A stretch of DNA of 64,000 nucleotides from Erythrocercus mccallii (Eukaryota; Chordata; Aves; Passeriformes; Dicruridae). Under the pieces are notes generated by a model, which saw nothing but the letters and a program-made list of their open reading frames with translations, was not told the origin of the DNA and did not search any database. Below are positions 24,773 to 39,700 of this stretch, piece by piece. Position 1 is the stretch's first letter. Each line of letters opens with the position of its first letter. The DNA lies in NCBI GenBank assembly GCA_013397435.1, contig VZRG01000200.1, positions 535,179 to 599,178 of the forward strand, read 5' to 3'. A program made the position numbers and the translations under genes.

Positions 24773-27700
24773 GTAAGAGAGTGGCAGCCCCGCGCTTCGC
24801 TGTGGCCTGGCACCTTGCTCTTGGGCCACTGCTCCAGCTCTCCCGAGCAAGCTCCCTCCTCCGTGCATCTGCTGGGATGCAGAGGCGGCTGTGGTGTGGC
24901 AGGGGCATCCTGAACTTTGCAGACTCCCCGCTCTCCTCTTTTACCTCACAGTAACCAATACGTGAGCGAGCTCCAGGGAAAACACAGAGAGAATGGGGCG
25001 CTTTGCTTTTATCGTGTGGTGTGTGTGCCAGAGTGAAGTCTCTGTAGGAAGAGGAGGCTGCTCTTGGAGACTTTACCTCCCGTAAAATGCAAGTGCTTTA
25101 GCCCTCCTGCGTGTTTTTCTCTGGACAGCACACGTTCATTGCTCGCCCCAGCTGGAACAAACCAACAGCTTTATCTAGCAACAAAGCGTAATCTATATTA
25201 CTTTAGCTGCAGGGGAGACATCTAATGAGCTGTTTGGCTTGTTAGATCTAGCCATTTTTGAGGTAATCTTTACAGTGTTTGTAGTTCTACTGGAAGCATT
25301 TCATGTCTGGACTTGAGTTTTTTAATAGTAAGTTCCGTTCAGAGATTTTAACTGGTGGGGTTTAGTATAAATCAACCCAACTATCAGCTGAAAATTCTTT
25401 TCTCATGTATATCTTAAAAAAATAAGTGTCTGAATGCAAAGCATGGATTATTTACAGATAATCATTCTTTATGTATCAAATCCTTCATCAAATTTTGCAA
25501 CAAATAAAAGAAATATGGGCATTTATGGGCTTAAAATATAATGAGAAACAATGTTACATGCTACAGCCTGTAGATATCATTAATAGTGCCATGGTAATAC
25601 TTGCAGGCAAAGTTAAAGATTCAGTAGCTTGAAGGAATGGCTCAAGGGATAGATTAAAATATTCAAATATGCAGGCAAAGAAAATAAATTGTAAAAGTCA
25701 TTTACTTTCTGGATAAAATTTGTGTCTTGTCCATCTAACAGTTAGATCCAGACATGTTGCTCTATTGTAGATATGAATATTATCTATTGGTTTTAAAGAT
25801 CAATGTTGTATCTATTGAGACTTTTCTAGACCTGATAGATGGGTAGATAGCTCAGGTATAATTTTATCTTGAAAGTTTCCATGATAAAGTTCTTGCATTT
25901 CATCCCAATGCTGCATATGCTGTTCTGTGAGTACGGACAGATGCCTGGTTAATAAGCACCACTTAATGGTTAATAGGCCAAGAAGTTTGAGTGTGATCAT
26001 AGTTTCAGGTCAGAAAGCTTCTATTCCCAAGGAAAGAGATTAATTCATTACTGCAGGTAGCTCTGCTGTTGTGTCAGGCAAGTGTGTGTTTCAGTATGTG
26101 TAAGTTGGTAAATAGATACAGAAATAAGAACAGAGTGGTTTTGTGCTCTTTTTTTTTCATTTACATTAAAAACCCCACATGTTTAGAAATGTGTAGATAC
26201 TTTGAACTATCTAGGAAGACCTCCTAATCTCCCAGTTAGCTTTTTGCCCTTTAAGAAATCTACCAAATTTACACAGAAGCGATTGTCCAAATTAATTTAC
26301 AGCTTCTCATATTCGTAACAAGGTCTTTTGCTCTGCTCAGACAAGAATAATCCCTCTTTAGAAGTTTTATTTTGTGGACTATGGAATAATTTTCATCTGG
26401 TAAATACTGAGAAATTTTGTAAATACAAAGCCCCGAGAGACCTACTCATACATGTAAAGAAGTGATAGATACATATGAACAGGAGATACATCCCAAATCC
26501 ACAATGATTCTTGAAGTAATCTGTCAGTGATTACAGTATGTTTGTAAGGTGAATTAACTTTCCTCACTAACTGTTCTACTTCCAAAGGTAAAATTTGGGA
26601 CAACTGTGATTCCCAAGCAATATGAAACTTTCATAGTTTTCTATATTTCTTCAGTCAGTCACTTTTTCCACTAGAACTTTTCATCCCTTTAATTTTAATG
26701 GAAATAGGCAGCTGGTTGGGAGGCAGTGTCCTCACTGATGGAAGGGCTAATAGCCCATAGTAGATGTTAGAGGATCTATGTGGAAGTGACTGCTTTTGAA
26801 CCAGGCTGCTAATGAAGCTTTCTTATCATTTATACATTTTTAGATTTAATCTCAATTTGGTAAATTGCAAAGTTGTAGTTGGACCAAACCCTCAGTATCT
26901 AACATAAAATAATGGTAAGAATATGCCAAATAATTACATTTGGTGTGAGATCTTGTAGACAAGATATTGTACAGCTTCTAGTACACCATTGGAGAAAGAA
27001 GTAATCCATGAAAGAAAGTAATTATTCATGTCTGAAACATATGTATAAAGCTGAGTGACAAATCCTACTGCTATTTTCAAAATGTCAGAAGACAGCAAAA
27101 TCCTCATCTAAAGCTTAATATAATTTGGCAATATCCCACGGTGATAACTCTGCCCGGAGAGGTGCTTAAGCTTGGTGTAGGGAGAGTGAAACACTGACAT
27201 TCCAATCAGCCTTCCAACATGTACAAACCAAGGACTTATTTAAAAAAAAAAAGAAAAAGAGAACAGGTAGTTATGGGATGATGTTCCCAGACTGCAGAAC
27301 CTTCCCTAGAATACTGACTTTCCAGTGAAGGTAGCCATGGTACCTTCTTCTAGTAGCAGTATGGAGGGGCAATAAGGACTGAAATTGAACATATGAGCTC
27401 TTGGCAGGTTTTTCTTCTTTACTGCCATCCACAGACTGTTTTGGTAGGCTCCTCAATATTTATGAGCTTTGAGAAGATCTCATATGCTTAAAGTTGTCTT
27501 TTTGGAATGAAATCTTAAGTGACTAACTGCCTGTAAACAAGAGATTTATGTGTCCTTCCAAAGCTAATCAACATCCGTATGGAAGGAAGTCAGTGACCAC
27601 GTATTATTACAATCAATAAGATGGTGGCAACAGATGTGAATTTTCAGTCTGTTAAGGTTTGATACAGCTGTGGCAATTCTGACATGCTAGTTTTATCTCC

Positions 27701-30700
27701 TGATTACTGACTCTTCTGTATTTTAAACAGAAATTACTCTCTCAAAGCTTGGTTTGAGAGTACAGAAATATAGTTTAATGCTAAATACTGTCAAGTGAAA
27801 AGAAGTTAATTGGTTTCTTTTTTCTTTTATCCAAGTTTTAGCCTTCCCTTTGGTGCTCTGGAGATGCTGCTATTTATTGGCCTGGGGTATTATTGCTTAG
27901 CAATACACAGGTAGCTGAATCCTGCACTCTGTTGTTTGCCTCAGTGTTACACTAGTAATTTCCCAGAAAAATAGGCTGATGTGCTTCTGGGAAAGCTGCC
28001 TTTGACTCTGGATGTTTACAGAGTTACAGAGGGGGTTTTTTACTCTGCATGCCTGTACAAGAAGCCATGTTTCTCCCAAGGAAGTGAACTAAAACCAGCA
28101 AGACCCACACAGCTGCAAGTCTGTCAAGGGCTGTCTGGATGGGTTGTTTGCATTCATAAAGTTACATTAATTGTGAAGTTGCATGTTGCTTTTCATGTTA
28201 TAAAACCAGCAAATGGTACCTCTAACTGTAATTATTTTTGTAGAAGGATATTCTGGAGTACCAGCACTTTCAGGCAAAGATGTTATTTTAGACCATCCAA
28301 ATCAGATCCTAGGAGTCTGCTCTGGACTGTTGTTGAAGAAAATGAGTTCTGCCTTTATCTGATGAAAAAAGGAATTAGCCCACTTCTGAATGGTTATCAC
28401 AGGTTGGAGTAACTGCAGTCTTGGGAGAGGGATGGTTTCTGGCTTCCTTATGGGATTTACAGAGCCCTCAGGGTTTATTATGGCCACACTTTCCCATCTG
28501 AAAGTTGCCTTTTATCCTGCAACAACACCATGACTAAGCTGCACCAAATCAGGAGTGAAAAGTCATCTTAGATGATGTTTCCATCATTTGGCAAATGTTG
28601 ATGTGTTTTAGGCAAGTGATTGCTGTTGGAAGGGGAAGGGAAGAAGAGTGAGGCAAGGTGCTCTGGCTGTAGTGGCAGAGGATGAAAACATGGCCTGTCA
28701 CATCCGAGACTACTCTGAAGATGACCTGCAGATGCACCATTTTTATAAGCAGTTAGGAAATTTTCATCACAAAAAGTTTCAAAGCAAATTTTATGCCAAC
28801 ATCTGTTTCTTCAGTGAAGGCAGAATCTGTGAATAGTTTGAGCTTCTGTTGAGCAAGGGAGAAGTTTGATTACAAATTGACAAAGAATTAACATACTAAT
28901 TAAAACTAGTCACCTCTGTAATTGTCTACATAATCCAGTAATTCACGTAAATGAAAACCACTAGGAATGCTTTGTGAGTGTTCCAGCTGGTAGTTCTATG
29001 TTAAATAACTATTTGCACAGGAAAATTAAAGTCAAATTCTTTCAGCGGGCAACTGGAATAATATGGAAGTGTCCCAATTGCAACTTGTAATGTCCACAGT
29101 GCATTAAACTAAGAAAGTTTTAAATATGTTAGTTTTAAATTTGGAAGAAGACATGCTAGAAAGAGTTCTTGTCACAGAAGAACAAATTTGCTTTGCATTT
29201 TTATACAAGCCATGAGACAGACTTATGCGATTTTATAGGTTTAACAAGGATTTCTCTGATCAGGACAACTCTTAAATTAATCTGAATTTAAAAAATATGT
29301 AACTTTTAAGTGACATAATAAAATTTAATTTTAAGACTTTATTTGAACATGCTAATTCACAGTTCAGATGATATCCATCTTATGTAACATAATTTACCTT
29401 TAAACATGCCTGAATGAAACTGAATGCAGGCTATTCTCATCTCTAATAAACATGTCTAATAGTCTTCACCTCATTTTAAAAGAATTTCAGATTAACTGCA
29501 GTGAGTGACTCTTTCTGTAGAGAGGTTCCTCCTTCCCCAGCAGTTTGTATCTACAGAGTTAATAATTTCCTTGTCAGGAAAATTAGTCTTGGTGCCAACT
29601 TTCAAAATAAAATTGTCAAACTGTTTAGTAAGAATGATTCTCATTTAGTGTAATAAGATTCCATTTTTAGGCAAATAGAGATAATATTTCAGTTGGTAGT
29701 TTAAGATTTATGTTTTAATTTATTAGTGGTAGTGGGACTGTAATAACTGCAGGTTATTATTACTTAATATTGCTGACAAGCCATGCTAGTATGACATGCA
29801 AAAAAACCAACTGAAGAAACAAACAGAAAAAAACACTAGCAGAAAATTAAAAGGACATTTAAATGTGTCAATTTGAAAAAAGATTTCAGGATTTTCCCTG
29901 CTTCTGATAATAAGATTGTTACATTTTTATGTATTCATTCATGCTTATCAGAACATCTTTTGAAAATGGCAAGTATTTTCTAAATAGCTTAACCTGGAAA
30001 GCTTAACTGTTAAGAGTTAGGAACAAGTAACTTGAAATAGTGTTAAAATGATAGCCTGCCTGTGATAGAAATAAATCTCATGTCTGGAAGGGAAGTGCTT
30101 CCATTCCCATTAGGTATTTTCAGGATACATAATGATATGTAATTCTGTGATATCATACCTGCAAAGCAGGGCAGTTTTTGTGTTGTCTGAAGGGTCTCTC
30201 CTGGGCCTGTGGTCTGTTCCCTCAAAGTCAGCAGCGCCATTTGGTGAGCTTGCCCTATTTACAAGCATTATGGAACAGATACATTCAGATACAAAGTCAG
30301 AAGTTTATAGCGCATTTTGGCAAGTACCATGTCCTGGCCTAGGTAGGTCAGCTGTGCCATGACCTGGGCAGGCAGCTGCAGTTCTTAATATCCCCTTCCA
30401 GGGGCTCCATTCTGACCTGTGGGTGGCACAGGACCCTTGGGGTGTGTTGGCAGTACAGCCACCACTGTGGCCATACATGCATCAGGTTGCTGAAAACGAG
30501 TGCCTCTGGGGTGAGTAAGAAAGCTTCCCATACCATTGTTTGAGCCTGTGTTCTCTCTCTCTGTTATCATTTACTCGACTCCTTAGCAAACAGCCCAGTG
30601 TGCCCTTGTGTTTTCGTCTCAGCGTGATGTACTTTCATTGAGGGTGATCACCTCACTTCAAATAGACATGGGCAGACTGGCTCCTGTACTGTTCAAAATG

Positions 30701-33700
30701 CATCTTGTTTTTGTATTCTGAGCTGATCAAATTATTGCATTTGTTTTCTCTGCAGATGAAGTTTTGCCCCATCCACATGCTTTCTGTAAGAATCATACAA
30801 GCTAAGAACATCAAGTCAAGAGACCTGTGTGAGTTGTGGTTTGATTGTGTTTTAGTCACCTCCAGAGTTTACACAGTGAGCAATATTCTTAAATTCTGAA
30901 GGTATGCGAGCAACATACGTAAAGCACAGCAGTAGAAATACTAATGCTAGGGCTGTAATTAGATCAAATGTCTCAGGTATCATTAGAGTGGAGTACATCT
31001 CTAGTGGCATTTCAAAGAACTAATAAAAACCAAGATACGCAGGTTAATTTTCTGGGCCAGGAAGGGAAGGTAGACTTCATTAGGATATTGCAATCTATGA
31101 ATCTGCTTGGGCAGGAATTTTGTCACACAGGCTGTGAATTTAGGGACCTTTTATAGAAATGTACCAATTATACACAATAATCAAAAGTAAATTAGAGAAT
31201 TTCAAGCCTTCTAAAATACCTTATCTTTCAGGGCATTTACTGTTCTCAGATGACCAGTCACAATAAATTATATTGATAGTTTTGTTTAAGGAGGACCCCT
31301 GCAGATCCATTTCTAAGCCCATGATGAACAAGCATGCAAAACAGATTTTCCTGTGTACTTTTGTGTTCAAGTGTCTTTAAATCATTATCTCCCCTTCACA
31401 GCCTCCTAATGTCTCCTTCTCCAGGTGTGCTGTAGACCAGCCATTCAGCTGCCATTTTTGCAGAGGTCTCCAATGGGTTCCTCAGTTAGGACAGAGGCAG
31501 TGAGCTGCCTTTTGTCAGTTTTGAAACTTCTGGCCTGTGTGTTCCTCTAGTGAAAAATGACTCACTCAGCAAAAAACCCCCATCATTTTGCAATGATTTA
31601 CTCGAGTTACAGCTGAGACTGTCTGTGTCTTGCCATGAAGAGCTGAGCCTGGATGTGAGGGAGACCAGAGGGAGTGAATCCTCTGTTGGTTGAGTAACTG
31701 CCTGCCAAAGGCTTCCTGTGCTCCAGTGGCAAATGCCACGTAGCACCATGCAGAGGTGGACACTAGAAAGGTGCTAGTGTGACAAAGCCTGTATTTCTGA
31801 GTTTCAATGATCTCTTCTATCTACTCTATTGAAGGGACAGTTCCACTTTCGTGCCAAAACCTTGCGGGGCAATGTTATTCACTGCTTGATACCAGTCTGA
31901 AGTATTTAGGCATCTCGGGCTGCAGTAGAAATCTTCCGTCAAGTCCTGACTCCAGCTCTGAGAGACATCACCTTGGAGATTTCCTTTCACACCGTTGTCA
32001 AGCTTCACAAAGTAAATGCGCTTCCCCACCCTGGCTCTCCCCAAAGGATGGCTGCTCGAGGCACTGACCGCACTAACCATGAGGAATAGGTAGAGGATGG
32101 AAGTGAAAGGAAGATTTCCAACTTACTTGTGCCCTCCAGTTCTTGGGCCCACGTTGGCCTTGAGCTGCAACAGATCATCTTGCCTAGTGCCTAACACTTC
32201 TAGACAGCCATTAGGTCCCCTCTGCATGCTTGTGTGACTCAACTGAGCCAGCCAGAGTCTGATCTTTGCTGTAATACGCATTCTTCTTTCCTGTAATCAT
32301 CCTAACAGCCCTTTGTGGAACCAGCTGTAGTTTCAGTTTAACTTTTTAACATCATTGACTGGAATTGTAAGGACTATGCCTGAGGAATGGTCAGTGGGAA
32401 GAGTTCACTCTCCTCTTTCTCTTCACATGGAAAACATGGCTCTTAGTGTACTTTGTGTGTGCGTGTGTACATTTGCAGTTTGTAGTTACTCAGGAATTAG
32501 ATGGTTTTCCTTGGTTGTTTCCAAATGGTGATCTCTTTACTAATAAAAAAAAAATAGTAATATTTATTAATCTCCAGGATTATGGCCTAGCCCTGTTGTT
32601 CATCTATAACATTGGCATCATCTTTTTAATTTTTCTCTGCTGCAGTGACTGCATCAGACTGCTATGTACGCTTGTGGCTGCCATCTGCTTCACCTGGAAA
32701 GCTTCAGACCAAAACCATCAGGAATTCTGACAACCCTGTCTGGAATGAGACTTTCTACTTCAGGATCCAGAGAGAAGTTGAGGTAGTAAAAAACCAGAAT
32801 TTTCACCAATTTGAATAGCTGGGAATTCTCAGTTGACACCATGTTCATCATCTGTGCTAAATAACTTAAGAAAACGCTTGCTTAACAGACAGGTTTGCAC
32901 AGAACAGTAGACATAAGAAGTAGTGTTTTTCTCAGCTATTTACAGACGGTGCTGATGTAAATGCCTGTATCTAAGCTAGTCCAGGCTCCCTTTGTTGTTT
33001 CCTGAGTGAAATAAGCACTGTTGTAGCATACTGCTGTGCTATTTTGGCATGGCTAACTTCAAAAGAGCTTTTCCTCCACTGGTTCTAAGGGAAGACTGTT
33101 GCTCTGGTGTAAACAACAAATTTAATCCTTCCCTAAATTGTGGAATTTGGAGAACTTTGGGAATGAAGAAACTGTGGGTTTTGGGTGGGTTATCATTGGG
33201 GTGCAGAGTACTGGCATCTTTTCTTTCTCGGGAGAGTGGGAACCACTGTTATCAGTAGTTGTTTTCCATTTCACAAGTTTCCCAAGATTGGGTGTTATAA
33301 TGTTCTACGTTTTTAGACTCCCGAAGGAAAGGACTTGCTTCTTTATTCCTACTGCTCTGCTAGTGAAACAATTGCAAAAATCTATAACAATTTTCTGCCT
33401 AAAAGAAGCTCAATAAGTGTTCTTACTTATTTTTTCTACTACCAGAACATTTTAGAATTGGCAGTGTGTGATGAAGATCCATTCACCAAAGATGACACGC
33501 AGTTCACAGTTCTTTTTAATGTTGCTAGAATCAGACCTGGGGAGAAAGTCCGAGAGACATTTGCTTTGAAATCAGAGGTAAAGGCTGATAACACAGACAG
33601 ATATCGACAAGACCTCATTGTCCACATTGTCTTCCATGTTAAGTAGGGTTTGGATCTGCATGAACAGGTAGTCTTATATATCATTATCAATACCTCATCT

Positions 33701-36700
33701 AAACAGATGTAACTGTGCTTTGTACAATTGTATTTTTGTGACTTCATGTATCTCTTTTTACAAATTCAGAAAATGAAGCAGCTTCTTTTTCATGCTTTCT
33801 GAGGGCAACATATTTTAACAGGAAGCATCTATAAATAATAATATTTATCTTTTAGAATCCAAATAAATACTTCCTTACCTTTCAGCTTTATTCCATGTTT
33901 GCCATGCTTAGGGAAAAATTCCTCTTAAATGGCAACTTATTTATTAAAAACATGAAAACAATTCACTCATCACTTGAATTAAATGATTCAGGCTTTGTCC
34001 CCTGTTGGTGTTCATGCCGGGTTTCCTTCTAGTTGATTCAGATTTCTCCAGCCCATAGTAAAGGAATAAGACCATAGTCTGTCCTGCTAGCATCTTTTAA
34101 GTTTTGTTAAGGAGCCCATGAAAGAGTTGCCCAGTAAACAAAGCTGGGATAGGTCTGTGACAACTCCTGGGCTTGTCTGAGCTGTTGCTGAGGTGTTGCT
34201 GCACACTCATTCGAGGAAGGGGACAGTCCCTAAATGTGGCTCCTTCCCACATGCTGAAAGCTGTTAACATGGGTTTTCCTTGTGACCCTGCTGGCTGGTG
34301 CTGTGCACTTCTCCGCCAGTGGGTGAGTCATTGGGAAAGACAATGATTCAATAACCACTTCAGCCACTTGCCTAATTTGTCTCTTCTAGATTCAGTTCAA
34401 AAGTGATTTAAATGTTTTGTATGTGGAAATGTCTCTGGCCTTAGTGACATTTGTTGCTGGGTTTTGATGCCTTTCCCCTGTGCACATTATCTTGCAGAGA
34501 GCCAGTAAATTTCCTTTTCAATCAAGCTTGCCCTCTCTCATTGTATCTTGGGAAATGTATATAATTCTAAATATCATACAATGGGAGATTATTAATCTTA
34601 TGTGCCTTTCATAACTCTGTGGTTTCTGTTGCAATTTCAGCTTTGGAAAGATATAACAACAAACTTTTATTGGTATCATTAGTGGAAGAGATGTCAGGCC
34701 TTGAAGTGCTTTTTAGGTGTGTCTGTGCTACCAAATTCTTGCAGCCTTCAATAATCTGTGTTTATTTTGCCCTTTTCTTTTTAGACAGAGAGGTGCTATA
34801 AGAAATGGGAAAGTTTGGAAGTGGAATTCTGGATGGAAAAACTGTGAGTAAAATTCCAAAGCTAAAAGGTACAGCTCTGCCAGGGAGTAATGATACCCAG
34901 AGGACAAGGAACTTCTTCTGGCTCTTTGTCACAGCAGTGAACCTTAATTACAGTTTCAGACTTTTTTTTTTTTCCCCGTTAACTTCTCTAGCTAATTCCA
35001 CCTTTCAGTATATTTCACACAAATATTAAACTTATGTTGAACATGTATATCTCGATCCTGGAAATGTAATAAAATTGTCACAATGTGATAACTTTTACAC
35101 AAGGTGCATGTGAAATTTAATATGAGTGCTCTTCAAATTGTTGATATTAATTGAGCAATGCCTAGAACATTGTGGAATTTCTCAGAGACCATAAAACTTG
35201 TCTTGTATTATTATAAAAATGTATACATGCAGTTATGTAGATAGTACTAGAAAAGTCACTCATTAAGCAATAGTTTTGTTAAAGTGAAAAAACATACAAT
35301 CAACAAATAATGAAAATAAGACCATGCCTCTCCAAGCAATAATCAGCCTTGTCTGGAGGAGAACAAGTCCCATAAGATAAACTCTTTCTCTCTTTTAAAT
35401 CCTATCACAGGCTTGGTTGAAGAGAACCCCCTAAACTACACATTCTGGAATATTTGAGCTTAGCATCAGCTAAAAAAAAAATCTCCAGTGAAAACTGGCT
35501 TATTGCATGATCAGGAGAAGAAACTTTAAATGAGACTTCTTATTCTTAAACATGAGTAAACTAATTTAAAAAATCCCTTGTGTTTTTGATAATTTCTCCC
35601 ACACTGAAACTCAAGAAATACATTTAGTTTACCTATGAGAGGTACCATAAGAGGTGGTATCATGTGTGATGATGGTAATCATCTCCTGCAAATGTGGAAG
35701 AAGTCACAGTCAGATATATAAAAGGCCAGAAGGAGAAGCAGTGCTTGGGAACTGCATTCAGACTAGAAATAAGAGGAAAATCTTTCACCATTCAAGTTAT
35801 AAGGCATTTGGGCAATGTCCATCCTTGGAAATCAAACCTAGTTATTTAAATATATTTTACAGCTGAAACAAAAGTTTTAAGCCTGAAAATGGTGTTTGGT
35901 AAAATATCCTGGACATACTAAGGTCATGTACTACATAATTTCAATGGCCCTTTCAGATACAGGAAAGCATTTATGAATGTGTGTAACATAGGGGTGTTGG
36001 AGTATTTGTCTTAGTGAAAGATGCTGTTAGTAGACTCTACCAATTACTCATATTATTAAATAACCACAACCATTCAGTGACAGACCAAGGTCTTACAAGG
36101 TAAAATATCTGGGACAAAGACTTTTTATTGTTTACCTCTGTGTTTTGCAGTCATACATATAGCACACTGGGAACTAATTCTTATTTGCCATTCATTTGTG
36201 ATCAGCCATAAATTATAATATGAACTAGTCAGAAATGTTTTTCGTTACAGATGTTTGCAGAACACATTAATAGTAGTCTTTGCTTTCCCCAAGTCATATG
36301 GTCATTTGTTAATAGCAGGACATGATTCCACATATACCAATATGTCTTTGTTCTGCTGCAACTTAGCACATAATTTTAAGCCTTAGTATTTTTATGAGCT
36401 TTCCTGTCTTTATTTTTGTTAGGCTGCTGCATTTTGTCTCACATGCTTTGCAGGGGATCGTGTATTTTGCCTTTTAGAAAACAAATTGTGATAACTTACC
36501 TATATTCAGTTTTAAGCGGGAAAGGTCATATAACTGCTATTTAAAAAACTAAATGAAACACACCAAAATCCAGCTATTCACACAGGTTTTTTTTGTTTTT
36601 TATTTGTTTTTGTCTTTTCAGCCCTGGTCCTCTGGAGCATCTCATTACCAATGATGTCCTAGTGGTAAGGTTCACATGAGAATTTACCTTGGAGTGACAT

Positions 36701-39700
36701 CTACTTAATTTTGATCCTTTCCTCTTCTCCCCATTTTATAGAGAGAACACAACCTATCGTGATAAATAAGAGCATTTTAAAGTCAGAGATATGGGACAGT
36801 GTCCTTTTGTTACAGCTCAGCTGTTGCCCTCGCCATACAAAAACAGAAGCTGTGTTTCTTGAAGTCCTCAGCTGTTATGGATGTCAATATGTTGCCAAGC
36901 TGTGGTTTGTTACTCTTGCAGAGCCCAGTATTTGTTGGTGTTCAAAGTGAAAACTGATTGTGTGTCTTGTAACACAGCATGGCACTTGGCAGGAAAAACA
37001 AAGGTTATGAAAGGTCTGTAGAAGACAATAGTAGGTATTCAGTGTGCTTATGACTAGAAGGGTATCTAATGTAACAGCTTTTTGGGAAATGAGTTTTTTA
37101 ACAAAGAGTTATTTTAGTTGTTGAAACACGGAGCCCTGTTCTGGTGTTAGTCAGCATGTGGTAGATTACCTGTCTCCTCGGGCTGGCCCAGCAGCTAAGG
37201 AGTACCAAGTACTTCATGCCAACTCCTCCAAGCCTGTGCATGGTTCCCAAATGCTAGCCCTTGAGACCCCTGAGGCAAAGTAACACACATTCTATTCTTT
37301 CCCCCTCATTTTCTGTGTGAGGCATAAGAGTTGCGATGATTGGCATGCATTGTTCCTGAAATGACTTGGAAAACTCTCCTGGCATGAGGTGAACTGGAGT
37401 GATTCACGTAGAGGGTAGGGTGGAATAAATCCATGATTTCACTACATCAGGGCCAATAAGAAGATGCTTTGTAGACTAATCACTGCCACAATACGCAGAA
37501 ACTCATCATCAGGTATTTTCCCTCACCCTTCCTAAATAATTATTAGATATATGTGTTTGGGCACCAGTGTGTTGTACAGAGTTTCCTGGTTTGGGGATAA
37601 TTTGAATGCGTTAACAATCAGTGCACCACTGTATTGACACTGAAGCAGCACAACTTGAGCTACTGTCCTGGAAAAAGAAGCTCTGAGTTTTCTCTTTGAT
37701 TGCTCCCAGCATGGAGACCAGTTCAGTTGGCTCTGTATTATAGGTGGTGGTTGTCTGCATGATGTTTCATTATTTGCAGCAGATGTGTTATTTGTTTCCT
37801 TCACCCCTTTCCATTCCTACCTCTCACAGTCCCGTCAGGTTTGCTGCTTGGAAGTGCATGTGGACATTAATGAGAGCAGGAAATACTTGAAAGGTATGGC
37901 AATTTCTCTGTGAATTGAGGACATGACCTAACCAACCCTATTAGTCATTCAGACTCTGATGAAAGCATTTTAGTGTACAGGAACAACTAAGAATGCTTTA
38001 AACTATATATACATAGTGATATACGATCTAAATAATAAAATGCAATGCATTGAAATGCCCTGAACTGATCTCTGTCTTTTCCTTGGGGTATCAAGTTTGG
38101 ACACAGTAGACTTTTCTAGTAGAAGTAAGAGAGAGTGCTGACTCTAGGAGCACTCTGAGCTATGGGGGCAAAGGCAGGAGTAACAGGTTCTGTGCAGTAG
38201 GAGACTTGCTGGTGGAGTAGCTTACAGAGGAGCTACCACAGAAAATTACTCCAGCAGAAAGTTTGCCAGCTTTGTTAGCTCTCTTGCCTGAACAGCAGTA
38301 CTGTTCTCTAAACAAACCTGTTTTTACTAGAGGGTAAAAATCTCGTGCTTACGGTGCCTGCATCTCATGAGAGAACACAGAAGACGACAGAGGACACGGA
38401 TACTTTCTACTTCCATTGCGTGAAGGCTTGGGAGCCAGTTCTAAGAGTCAGGCTGCAGGTAACAGGCACTACACAGTGCTACTGCTCATACTGCTTGCTT
38501 ACTTCCAGTGTCATCAAAACAGCAAAGAACTGCATTGTTTCTGTTCTGTGAATACAACCCATGCTTTTTGTTTTGTATAGAAAGTTTCTGATGAGGAAGA
38601 TGACAACAGCAATTTAAGTGACACCTTAACGGTACCACTGAAATTTCTCCCTGTCGGACATAAAGTGAAAGTAACCCTTCCCGTAAGACACGTAAGTGTT
38701 TCATAATTTACATCTGGAAAGAAGAGTAGAATAACCCTCACTATGTAACATATAATTATTAAAAAAAACAAACCCAAAAAAACAACAACCAAAAAGTATG
38801 CAGGGTGGCAGTGATGGAACTTTTCAGGGGGCACTGAAAATCTGGATTCAAAATTTCTCTTTTCCCCACCATTCATGTTCCTGCTCTCATCTCTTTGTTT
38901 ACAGAATGTGCCACTACAGTTGTACCTCCAGCTAAATGATTGGTAAGAGGGTTGTTTTTCTTCTCTAAAGGTTTTATTGCTGTTTGAACTGTGAAATCTA
39001 GAACAGCGTATCCTTTATTTAGATATAAGGAATGCACAAGACTAGGGCCAAAATGTAACAACATTTAAGTCATCATTAAAGAGTCACCACAACAGTTCAA
39101 AGATAAATGTCCTTGAGGCAAAGGAGTCCCACCAAGATGCAAAAAAATTATGAGAGTTTCAAACGGTGAGGGAGTTAGTCACTGAGTGTCCTTTGCACCA
39201 AAGAACCAAAGACTAAGGCTGGAGGCTTCTTCAAAAAGGCGATAAGAAGAAGGCAGAGGGAAAAGAGAATTTGAAATAACAAAACATCAGAGTCCCTACA
39301 TTACCCAAATGACACATGTTCTCTTAAGAAAACACACTTGTGGCTCTGGTGATCTCAGGAGAAAGAAGTATAAACTAGGGAAGACAAAATGCTGCATTGT
39401 AAAATAATGTGTCAGTCAAGAAACAAAAAAAAAAATTAATATCTTTTTCACTGTACAGTTTCTGTATAAATCTGCATTACAAATGCTCATGAAAGACATG
39501 GTTAGATTTAAGTCATCCTTTGCTCAGAAATCATATGAAGCAGAAAGGATTCAGCTTACAAAGCTACTGAAAGTCATGGAAGCCCTTTGTTTTTTGCATT
39601 TATTTTCCTTAGCTGAGAATAAGTCTTACACTGAAGCAATAAAGAGACCATGAAGAAGCAAAGAAGTTGATTTCTTTGCAAATGAAAGATACATTTCTGT

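Noticed and set aside
27981..28412. 143-codon frame in PLA2G4B intron 1
   Set aside because: Longest open stretch in the intron but without motif, acceptor/donor pairing in phase or homology.
33578..33643. Continuation of PLA2G4B exon 4 for 22 codons to a stop
   Set aside because: Would truncate the protein after the C2 domain; the GTAAAG donor and exact homologous continuation in exon 5 show this is intron.
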